The position numbers and the translations under genes are program-made. Below are positions 40,758 to 47,278 of a stretch of DNA of 47,278 bases, piece after piece. Source of the stretch: Isosphaeraceae bacterium (GTDB taxonomy: Bacteria > Planctomycetota > Planctomycetia > Isosphaerales > Isosphaeraceae). The stretch's first letter is position 1. Every line of letters begins with the position of its first letter. The notes under the pieces were generated by a model that was not told the origin of the DNA, searched no databases, and saw only the letters and a program-made list of their open reading frames with translations. The DNA lies in NCBI GenBank assembly GCA_021324445.1, contig JAJPJC010000121.1:1-47278 (forward strand). The letters run 5' to 3'.

Positions 40758-43682
40758 TCAGAACAACCGACCCTGCTCGTGTTCCAGCTTCTCGCGCTGG
40801 TTCAGGAGGCCCTGCATCAGTTGTTTTTCCTTGTCGCCATCGGGCAGGATCTCGCTGATGGCCTGGGCGACGAGCCAGAGGGCGGGGTTCTGGCCCTGCC
40901 GGCTCCGGGCGAGGAACTCCGCCATGCCGTCGGTGTCCCCCTTCTCGCGGAAGGCGCACAGGCGGTGCAAGACGTCGACCAGGCTGGCCGGGGCGCCGGC
41001 CGGCGACGGCTCGCCCAGGTCCTTGATCTTCTTCCGCTTCTCGATCCCGACCGCGGCCACGTTCTCGCCCGACTTCTCCAGCACGCCGGTGCGGTCCCAC
41101 ATGATCTCGGTGTGCATCCCCAGCGCCTGGGCCAGTTTGAACGCCTCATCGGCCGGCACCTTGGCGTCGGCGCAGGACCACTTCCAGACGACGTAGAACC
41201 GCGTCTCGGCGTCGATGGTCGACGTGTGCTTGGCGTGGAGGATCTTCTCCAGGGCGTAGCTCGTGACCAGGCCCCGCACCTCGTCGAGGAACTGCCCGAC
41301 CGTGACCTCCTCGCCCGAGAGCTTCGTCACCCCTTCGTACTTGCCGAAGACGGACAAGGCCGGGCCAATCGCCGAGATGAAGAAGTCGGCCCCGCGGATG
41401 CCCTGGGACCAGAAGAAGTCGAGTCGCTCTTGGGCAACTACTTGAAGTTCGATGCGAACGTCATTCCATAGACCCTGGCTTTCTGCTGTGGATCGTCTGC
41501 GGCAAATGAGCACGATCGAGGAAGCGAGTGAGGCAGTATCTTGGGCTATCATTCTCGATCCACGCTCGGTACGAAGAGGCCAGCTAGAGACTACGATAAG
41601 ACCACTCTTCTGCAATGCAGCGATCAATGCCTCCCACGCTGCTGTCGTCCGGTGTGCGAACACCACGAGGCTGATGCCGTTCTCACGGAGGACGCGGTGC
41701 TGCTCACAGAACGATTGAGTCATCATTCCCTCATATCTATTCTTCGCCTTCTCAGCCGAACCGTCTCGACCAGCGTGCATCACAGCTTCGTTCGCCTTCG
41801 GCGTGAGTGGTGTCCTCGCCGTTTTCTTTGCCGATGGACCAAGAGCACGTTTCAACCAGACATAGAAATAATCAGAGATATCGGCATAGGGAACGCTGTC
41901 GTAGTACGGCGGATCGGTTAGAACAGCGTCCACAGCCCCAGCGTCAAGAGGCAGCCTCGTTGCGTCACCTTCTTGAACATGCGCAGGTTCGGTGAGAATC
42001 TCTCCGCAATGGTTGATCACACGAGAGATCCAGTCGAGACTGCCACTCCAGTCGCCTGTCGATCCACTGAAGGGATTCACCTCGGCGTAGTCCCAAACCA
42101 ATCCGAGCGCATGCCGGGTGAACGTGTGACCTAAGAATTCTCCTGATGGCGACCATGTGCAGAATGTGGAATTGAAATCCGAAAGTCGCCCTACGGCGAG
42201 TGCCAAGTATGCCACGATCGCTTGCTGATAATCATCGTCTTTCACAACTTGTTCGAGACGATTGGCAGCTTGCCGAACCTGAAAGCAGAACTCCAGGAGC
42301 GCGAGTTGCTGCCTCCGATTAAACAAATCTTTAAACCGTGTCATGCCATAACGGGTCACGGCACTCAGCCCACGAGAGTTGGCAGAGGGTCGCTTATCGC
42401 TTATTGGCTCAGATGGGGCTTCCAGTCCGCCCTCGGTCGAGAGTCGATCAAGAGCGACATCGATGCCCTTCGTCCAAGCAATTTCTTCGTTCCGGAGCGC
42501 CCGGTAAGCTTTCCTTCCCCCCTGGGATAACACCACGGCCAACGGCATGTCAGAAATTCCTTTCCTCTTACCCTCGGCCTGAAGCCAGCGATCTGATTCC
42601 GAGTGATCACAGAACGGGCACTTGATCGACCCACCTCGTACCGTTCCGACTTCAACGTCGAAGCTGGAGACCGGGTTTCTCTCAAGCGAAACGGTGAGCT
42701 TTCCCTCGTCGAAGACAACCCCGAAAACAACGACATTTCCTGTTCTAGCTGATACCAGCGGACGCCTGAAAAGTGGGATCGTCTTTTTGCAGCCGGGGTT
42801 CGGACATACCACGGTCCTAGCCCAGAGATACGCAACAGGCACACTGCCGTCTGATTCGGACGGGTAGAACTGCCCGATCCTCTGGCGTGCCCTCTCCAAG
42901 ACCCAATGTCCCCAATACCTCACGTCAGCGGATAAAGGGTTCTTGCGATACTCAGCCTCGGTGATCTCGACATTTGGGATGATCTCTCCGTCCTCAGCAT
43001 CAACAGAGCCATCCATCTTGTCGAACAGTCCCGCCCCATCCTTCTGCGTCTTCTTAGCCCGGTTGTGGGCGATGAGCCGCTTGATGTAATCGGGGACGGG
43101 CCGGCTGTCGGGCTGGCCGTACTTCTGGGGATAGACGAGCGTGCAAAGCTCGATCAAGTGGGCGACGGGGTTGAGGTCGATGGCGTGGGCCTCGCAGCCG
43201 AGCCGCAGGGCTTCGAGCGGGATCGCCCCGCCGCCTGCGAACGGATCGAGCACCTTGGGCGCGTCGCTGTCGGCGTCGGGATGGAGGATCTTATGGGCGG
43301 CGGCGATCAACTTGCGGGCCGGCTCGATGTATTCGGGGTTGTTCGAGTTCTCCCACCGGACGAGATGCTTGATGAACTCCAGGCACCGATTGCGGGGCGT
43401 GTCGGCGGCCGGCTCTCCGTTCGCCTCGCCCTTGGGCTTGAACTCGCCGCGGCTGAGCAGCTCGCGGACCATCGCCCGGAAGCTCTCCGGGCACTCGGGG
43501 TCGTCGGGGTCGGGGATCAGCGAGGCGAACACCACCGCCCGGCAGGCCGCCAACGGCCGCCGCGCCCACCAGATGTGCAGGGTCGAGATGTGCCCGTGCC
43601 GGATCGACTTCTCCCGGGCCGATTGCTCGGAGACTTCCTTCAGCGGCAGGGCGACTTCGATCAGGCGCTTGAGCATGGTCAA
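40758..43682 (-). CDS. DUF1156 adenine-specific DNA methyltransferase
   Basis: A 974-residue methyltransferase. The N-terminal DUF1156 signature GHISTLHIWWARRPLAACRA is at about residues 30-49. Motif I (S-adenosylmethionine binding) is LDPFAGGGAIPLEAL at 145-159. The catalytic motif is TDPPYYDSVPYADIS near residue 590. A zinc-ribbon-like pair, CPNPGC (about 293) and CPFCDHSESD, lies between. DPPY indicates N6-adenine or N4-cytosine methylation. Length and Zn ribbon fit the COG1743-type enzymes of defence islands, including those named PglXI in BREX type 3. It should mark self DNA. It lies mid-operon, 30 bases after the HicA-like gene. The recognition site is unknown. Confidence 0.85.
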   Translation of the reverse strand: MTMLKRLIEVALPLKEVSEQSAREKSIRHGHISTLHIWWARRPLAACRAVVFASLIPDPDDPECPESFRAMVRELLSRGEFKPKGEANGEPAADTPRNRCLEFIKHLVRWENSNNPEYIEPARKLIAAAHKILHPDADSDAPKVLDPFAGGGAIPLEALRLGCEAHAIDLNPVAHLIELCTLVYPQKYGQPDSRPVPDYIKRLIAHNRAKKTQKDGAGLFDKMDGSVDAEDGEIIPNVEITEAEYRKNPLSADVRYWGHWVLERARQRIGQFYPSESDGSVPVAYLWARTVVCPNPGCKKTIPLFRRPLVSARTGNVVVFGVVFDEGKLTVSLERNPVSSFDVEVGTVRGGSIKCPFCDHSESDRWLQAEGKRKGISDMPLAVVLSQGGRKAYRALRNEEIAWTKGIDVALDRLSTEGGLEAPSEPISDKRPSANSRGLSAVTRYGMTRFKDLFNRRQQLALLEFCFQVRQAANRLEQVVKDDDYQQAIVAYLALAVGRLSDFNSTFCTWSPSGEFLGHTFTRHALGLVWDYAEVNPFSGSTGDWSGSLDWISRVINHCGEILTEPAHVQEGDATRLPLDAGAVDAVLTDPPYYDSVPYADISDYFYVWLKRALGPSAKKTARTPLTPKANEAVMHAGRDGSAEKAKNRYEGMMTQSFCEQHRVLRENGISLVVFAHRTTAAWEALIAALQKSGLIVVSSWPLRTERGSRMIAQDTASLASSIVLICRRRSTAESQGLWNDVRIELQVVAQERLDFFWSQGIRGADFFISAIGPALSVFGKYEGVTKLSGEEVTVGQFLDEVRGLVTSYALEKILHAKHTSTIDAETRFYVVWKWSCADAKVPADEAFKLAQALGMHTEIMWDRTGVLEKSGENVAAVGIEKRKKIKDLGEPSPAGAPASLVDVLHRLCAFREKGDTDGMAEFLARSRQGQNPALWLVAQAISEILPDGDKEKQLMQGLLNQREKLEHEQGRLF

Positions 43683-43712
43683 TCCGGGATTAGGGAAAGG
43701 GCTCGAGTTGGT

Positions 43713-43982
43713 TCACGAAGCCGATTGCTTCACCGAGGCCGATGCCACGAAGTCATCAAAGTCATCCTTATCCATCAAGCCGTTCGCGTCCAGCATACTG
43801 CGAACGCTCATGAGGTGATGGGGAAGAACGATCCGGTTGGAGCGATAGATGGGCAGCGCGAGCTCGGCGCCGGACGGCTGATGGGCGAAAAAAACGTGCG
43901 ACTTGGGCGTGACGGTCTCGGTGAAGCCCATGTCGAGCAACCATTGACGAAGTTGACCGAACGTGATTCTGGGATTACGCAT
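43713..43982 (-). CDS. Small HicA-like-fold protein, partner of DUF4365 copy B
   Basis: An 89-residue protein: MRNPRITFGQLRQWLLDMGF, then SHVFFAHQPSGAELALPIYR and SVRSMLDANGLMD. The order helix, strand, H-x-F/I-F-x-H, small strand and helix resembles the HicA/dsRBD-like fold, though the usual glycine-histidine element is only partly kept (K-S-H-V-F-F). It overlaps the DUF4365 gene upstream by eight bases. The same helix-strand layout, ending in LPL or LPI before a loop and helix, recurs in the 44542-44892 protein, so both may serve as partners of their DUF4365 proteins. Function unknown. Confidence 0.55.
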   Translation of the reverse strand: MRNPRITFGQLRQWLLDMGFTETVTPKSHVFFAHQPSGAELALPIYRSNRIVLPHHLMSVRSMLDANGLMDKDDFDDFVASASVKQSAS

Positions 43983-44493
43983 GTGAGGGACCTTTCCCGC
44001 GAGATTGCCTGTGGATCATGTTCTTGGTGTGTGCGATTGCTCGGATCGCGCGTGGCTTGAGACGACTTCGGATCGGGATATGGACATTGAGTGATTCACC
44101 CCGTGCGAATAACTCGGGCGTCGCAAGGTCTAAGAGATACGCCTGGATGTGAATCCAGTAGGCTCTGTCCTCATGTCCATCGTAAACGATCAAGATGACC
44201 GGATAGGTTTCGTCGAGCCAAAGTTTCAGGTCGCGCCGGCTGACGGGCCAAGAGATCGTCTTGCCGCCTGCGAGCAGTGGTAGTCGATCTGTTGCCTTCA
44301 CCTGGGTGTAGACCGAACCCGGCTCGAATTCACCGATGTCGTTGTAGGTGTCCATTTTCAGATCATATCCATAGTCGTGCTGGGTGCGTTCGGCGGAGAA
44401 GCCACACAGCAGCACCTGGCGCTCGACATGGTTAATGCTGAGGTCGGCGACCACGTGTCCGCGCGTGCGCAGCTTGCGCAGGAGCGTCGTCAT
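43975..44493 (-). CDS. DUF4365 nuclease-like protein, copy B
   Basis: A 172-residue protein with a PD-(D/E)XK-like core: E near the start (NHVERQVLLCGF), D in HDYGYDLKMDT, and Q-V-K in VYTQVKATDRLPL, the active-site triad E...D...QxK of the DUF4365 family. Further strands follow (YPVILIVYDGHEDRAYWIHI). Expected to bind or cut nucleic acid. It is the second DUF4365 gene in the operon, less than 30% identical to copy A by eye but with the same order of motifs. It starts at ATG 44493, 48 bases after the 116-residue protein, and overlaps its own partner gene. Confidence 0.7.
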   Translation of the reverse strand: MTTLLRKLRTRGHVVADLSINHVERQVLLCGFSAERTQHDYGYDLKMDTYNDIGEFEPGSVYTQVKATDRLPLLAGGKTISWPVSRRDLKLWLDETYPVILIVYDGHEDRAYWIHIQAYLLDLATPELFARGESLNVHIPIRSRLKPRAIRAIAHTKNMIHRQSRGKGPSHA

Positions 44494-44541
44494 CTTTCGA
44501 TTCCCATCGAGGGATGCAAGGCTCAGCCTCCCGAGTGTTAC

Positions 44542-44892
44542 TTACGTGCGGACCGGTTTCGCCTCTGTGGTCACGGCTGGACCGTTGGACGATGCCGAAT
44601 CGACGGGTTGGCGCAGCATGTCGTTGAGGACATCGACAGCCCATCGGTCCTCGTGCAGTGCCACATCGCCGACCAAGTCGATCAAGCGCTGAACAGAGGC
44701 GCCGTCCTCCAATTTCAAGGGCAGCAGCACGTTCGGTTTGTCGCCGCGAGGTTGTGGCGTATCGAACATCAGCAGGTCCGGCACCGCGGCAGGTCCGAGA
44801 TACTCCCAGCCGTGGCTGAGGAGGTAGGCCTGGACGGCTTCAGGGCGCACCTGGAGAATGCGCGGGTCAATCCACGGGTTGCGAAATCTCAT
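44542..44892 (-). CDS. Small protein, partner of DUF4365 copy A
   Basis: A 116-residue protein starting at ATG 44892, which overlaps the stop of DUF4365 copy A as ATGA. Sequence: PEAVQAYLLSHGWEYLGP, LLMFDTPQPRGD, NVLLPLKLEDGASVQRLIDL and VALHEDRWAVDVLNDML. The helix, G-W, strand, L-P-L and helix order parallels the 89-residue HicA-like protein next to copy B. It ends in a short disordered tail. Function unknown; tight coupling suggests it is needed in fixed ratio to the DUF4365 protein. Confidence 0.55.
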   Translation of the reverse strand: MRFRNPWIDPRILQVRPEAVQAYLLSHGWEYLGPAAVPDLLMFDTPQPRGDKPNVLLPLKLEDGASVQRLIDLVGDVALHEDRWAVDVLNDMLRQPVDSASSNGPAVTTEAKPVRT

Positions 44893-45395
44893 GGGTCTTT
44901 CCTTTCTCCGGCTTGTTGCATCAGCCGGGTCAGCTCAGCGACGGAGAAGGCATTGGTGAGGGGGATGGCGACGCGCACAGTGCTTGCGGCCGTCGTGGGG
45001 GGGTAGCCCTTCAACGAAATCCAGTAGGCACAGTGCCTCAAAACCAATTCCTCCGGAGTCTGGCTGAGCCATCGGGCCTCCTCCGCAGGCATGATCAGTA
45101 CGACCAGCAGGCGCGGACACCGGCAGTTGTCGTCGCGAAGGTCGTTGTAAGTTTGAACGTCCAGGTCATAGCGGACTTCCGTGTCCGTGACAACGGCCCG
45201 AGTGGTGCTTTTCAACTGCAAGTCGAGCTGGACGCCGACATCCCGTCGACGGTTCTCCTGGATGCCAACCCAGCGCAGCGACAGGTCTACGCCGTAATCC
45301 GGTTCGGTCTTGCCCCAGAGCAAACCGGCCTGGGCAGCGACGGCTTGCACGTACGCTCGGCAGAGGGCCTCCTGACGATGCCACTGCGTCATCAT
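44889..45395 (-). CDS. DUF4365 nuclease-like protein, copy A
   Basis: A 168-residue protein starting at ATG 45395 (MMTQWHRQEALCRAYVQ), within the ATGA that ends the helicase. Core motifs: E in HRQEALC, D in EPDYGVDLSLRWV, and Q-L-K in QLDLQLKSTTRA, the PD-(D/E)XK-like triad of DUF4365. Later strands include LLVVLIMPAEEARWL and YWISLKG. Copy B has the same layout. Coupling to the helicase suggests they act in one complex or pathway. Nuclease activity is inferred from motifs. Confidence 0.7.
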   Translation of the reverse strand: MMTQWHRQEALCRAYVQAVAAQAGLLWGKTEPDYGVDLSLRWVGIQENRRRDVGVQLDLQLKSTTRAVVTDTEVRYDLDVQTYNDLRDDNCRCPRLLVVLIMPAEEARWLSQTPEELVLRHCAYWISLKGYPPTTAASTVRVAIPLTNAFSVAELTRLMQQAGERKDP

Positions 45396-47278
45396 GATCC
45401 CACCTCCTGCGTGCCCTCCACCGACGATCCTGCCACGGCTGCCTTTCGCCATTCGCCTTGCGCCACCACGTATCTTACCACGCTGACCTCCTCCCGCGGT
45501 ACCAGCTTGGCGGCCGGATTCTGGATCAAGTTCAACTCGGGCTTGGTCTTGCAGTTGGCCACGACGTAGAGCCAATACTGCTCGCCGAACCGCTGGGCCT
45601 TGATCCATTCGTTGGGCGTCAGGGCCACGTCCCCCGCGCCGGCCCGGCCCTTGACCTCGATGTACCGGTCGACTTCGCCACCCTTGAGCGAGGTCAGGTC
45701 CCAGCCGCAGTTCTCCTCCTCGACCGAGACCACCTTGCGGCCCTGGCCGATCTCGTATTTCTTGGCCTCCTCGACGGCGATCGCTTCCACCTCGGGATCG
45801 TTCTGCATCCCGCCCACGCCGGCCATCACCTGAGCGGGCAGCGGCATGATCACCGCCACGCCGAGGATCTCGGGGGGCTTCTCGGAGAGATGCCGCTCCT
45901 GTTCGATCTCGGCCAGCCGGACCGCAAGCCGGTGCGTCAGCTCATTGCGGCGGACCTCCTCCTTCGCCCGGTTCCCCTGGATGTTCAGCCGGTTGGGGTC
46001 GTCCCCCGGCGGCAGTTGCCGCAACTGGGCGTCGTACTTGGCGATCTTCTTGTTCGATTCGCTGATCAAGAACTGGAGCGACTTGCGGACGTACTTCTCC
46101 TTGATTGCCAACTCCCGCTTGCGGCGGCCCTCGATCTCGCCGAAGTACGGCGCCACCACCTCGTCCAGCGACCATTCGATGGCGGCATCCTCATCGACAG
46201 CCGCTGCATTCAGGTCATCGGGGAGCGCCGGAGGGCTTTCGGGGGCCTTCAGGTCCAGCAGGGCGTAGGGCTGGCTCTTGCGATAGCGGCCCGCCGCGTA
46301 ATGGACGGCGAACAAGCGCTCGCCCGCCGTCTGGCCCCGTCCATCCTCCACGCCGCTCTTGATCAGCCAGAGGATGGTCGGCTCCGTGGCGTCGGCGTTG
46401 TAGAACACCGCCCCCTGACGGAGCGCCGGGCCAAATTCCCGCAACACCCGCTCCACCACCGCCTCGAAGAGCGGGTGGCCGGGGCCGACGAATTCTACGT
46501 CGGTGTAGTCGCCCAACTGCTCCTTGCTGAACGTCAGCTTGGGATAGACCTGTCCGACCTTGCCGTAGCGCCGCTCCTGGGCCTCGGACTGCTGGCGGAT
46601 CTCCGGCGGCACCCGGCCGATGGTCCACAGCCCCTTGTGCCCCTTGATCTCCGAGATCGTGCCGCCAAACGAGCGGTACGCCTCGATGAAGAACCGTTCG
46701 ATGTATTCGGGCATGAGCCGCCGCTCCTTGCTCTGCTGGACCATGTGGGCCAGCCGGCTCATGTCGATGTAGCGGGAACCCAGGGCCTTGTCCTGCATGT
46801 CGGCCCGGATGCGCGCGATCTGGTGCTCGTCGGTCTGAAGTTCGATTTCGGCCAGGATCTCGCTCATGGTCCGGCGCCTGGCGAGCCAGTCCTTCATCAG
46901 GGCATCGAGGCTCGGGGCCGGGATGATCTCGCCGATGACGTCGTACACCCGGTCGCTGCCCAGCGCCGTCCTCATCTCCTTCAGCTTGTCGAGCAGCAAC
47001 TCCATGACCTCGCCTTCACGAGTGTTGCTCGCCACCAGGTTGAAGATCATCACCTCCTTCTTCTGCTTGTAGCGGTGGATGCGCCCCATCCGCTGTTCCA
47101 GCCGGTTGGGGTTCCACGGGAGGTCGTAGTTGACCATCAGCGAGCAGAACTGGAGGTTGATGCCCTCGCCCGCCGCCTCGGTGGCGACCATGATCGACGG
47201 GATGTGCTCGTAGAACTCCCGCTCGGCCTCGATCCGCTTGAGCAGCGGCATCCCGCCGTGGATCTGGCAGCAGTGGAA
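45392..47278 (-). CDS. SNF2-type helicase with DUF3883 (DrmD-like), 3' part
   Basis: The frame is open to the window end, so the N-terminal RecA domain is missing here. Visible are helicase motif V (MVATEAAGEGINLQF) and motif VI (EQRMGRIHRYKQKK), a long middle with beta and coiled-coil segments, and C-terminal DUF3883 (EEAKKYEIGQGRKVV, GWDLTSLKGGEVDRYIEVKG), whose D...E-x-K layout is PD-(D/E)XK-like. At least 628 residues. The combination of SNF2 helicase and DUF3883 matches DrmD of DISARM class 1 and related helicases in defence islands. It translocates DNA or strips proteins from it in those systems. First visible gene of the operon; stop overlaps the next start. Confidence 0.8.
   Translation of the reverse strand, partial: FHCCQIHGGMPLLKRIEAEREFYEHIPSIMVATEAAGEGINLQFCSLMVNYDLPWNPNRLEQRMGRIHRYKQKKEVMIFNLVASNTREGEVMELLLDKLKEMRTALGSDRVYDVIGEIIPAPSLDALMKDWLARRRTMSEILAEIELQTDEHQIARIRADMQDKALGSRYIDMSRLAHMVQQSKERRLMPEYIERFFIEAYRSFGGTISEIKGHKGLWTIGRVPPEIRQQSEAQERRYGKVGQVYPKLTFSKEQLGDYTDVEFVGPGHPLFEAVVERVLREFGPALRQGAVFYNADATEPTILWLIKSGVEDGRGQTAGERLFAVHYAAGRYRKSQPYALLDLKAPESPPALPDDLNAAAVDEDAAIEWSLDEVVAPYFGEIEGRRKRELAIKEKYVRKSLQFLISESNKKIAKYDAQLRQLPPGDDPNRLNIQGNRAKEEVRRNELTHRLAVRLAEIEQERHLSEKPPEILGVAVIMPLPAQVMAGVGGMQNDPEVEAIAVEEAKKYEIGQGRKVVSVEEENCGWDLTSLKGGEVDRYIEVKGRAGAGDVALTPNEWIKAQRFGEQYWLYVVANCKTKPELNLIQNPAAKLVPREEVSVVRYVVAQGEWRKAAVAGSSVEGTQEVGS

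Noticed and set aside
36098..47278. Calling the island complete DISARM or BREX
   Set aside because: No DrmA/DrmB/DrmC, PglZ, BrxA or BrxF is visible. The shared families (SNF2/DUF3883 helicase, DUF1156 methylase, large ATPase) are not enough for either name, and the window ends inside the helicase.
1..47278. tRNA, rRNA, riboswitch or integrated phage
   Set aside because: I read through the intergenic stretches and saw no tRNA cloverleaf, rRNA segment or known riboswitch core, and no phage structural or integrase genes. A covariance-model search could still find a small RNA.

Overview
The window is GC-rich, densely coding DNA that reads as a planctomycete chromosome, most likely from the Isosphaeraceae/Gemmataceae side of the phylum. 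This rests on protein families: a DUF1501 protein next to a PSCyt1-DUF1549-DUF1553 cytochrome-type protein, a DUF1559 pilin-like remnant, Tat-exported Gfo/Idh/MocA and sugar-isomerase-like proteins, and many short palindromic dispersed repeats between genes. No rRNA, tRNA or CRISPR array was seen.

Layout. 1-1.2 kb: palindromic repeats, a small membrane protein and a nested tandem-repeat block (842-1051). 1.5-3.8 kb: a YeiH-type transporter with a one-helix partner, then a cytosine deaminase close to the yeast FCY1 type. 3.8-4.9 kb: a graveyard of three broken genes (enolase-superfamily N-terminus, DUF1559, IS21 istA). 4.9-13.8 kb: a Tat-exported oxidoreductase, a DUF433/DUF5615 pair, a sugar isomerase-like protein, a membrane protein plus a conserved unknown, an APC permease, an antitoxin-like ORF and a small membrane protein. 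13.9-16.2 kb: an acyl-CoA dehydrogenase and an APH-like kinase. 16.3-18.3 kb: IS5 and other gene fragments separated by dispersed repeats. 18.4-26.2 kb: a REC-GGDEF diguanylate cyclase, an aldo/keto reductase-like protein, the DUF1501 and PSCyt1 pair, and a two-gene unit with a retropepsin-like protein.

26.2-36.1 kb is a surface-polysaccharide locus. It has a sugar transferase coupled to a GT2 glycosyltransferase on the minus strand. Divergent from these, on the plus strand, lie a second GT2, two paralogous GT39-like membrane proteins and two SGNH-hydrolase-like proteins. The second GT39-like copy is preceded by a relic of the GT2 3' end, so it arose by tandem duplication.

36.1-47.3 kb is the most interesting part: a tightly coupled minus-strand operon that looks like an anti-phage or restriction-like island. 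In transcription order it encodes a SNF2-type helicase with a C-terminal DUF3883 domain (5' end outside the window), a DUF4365 nuclease-like protein with a small partner, a second DUF4365 protein with a small HicA-like partner, a DUF1156 adenine-specific DNA methyltransferase, an antitoxin gene split by a 248-bp inverted-repeat element, a DUF433-type antitoxin with a VapC PIN toxin, a small possibly PUA-like protein, and a DUF499 ATPase. Helicase, DUF1156 methylase and DUF499 ATPase are a known defence-associated combination. The doubled DUF4365 cassettes, the PUA-like ORF and the embedded toxin-antitoxin genes are what may be new.
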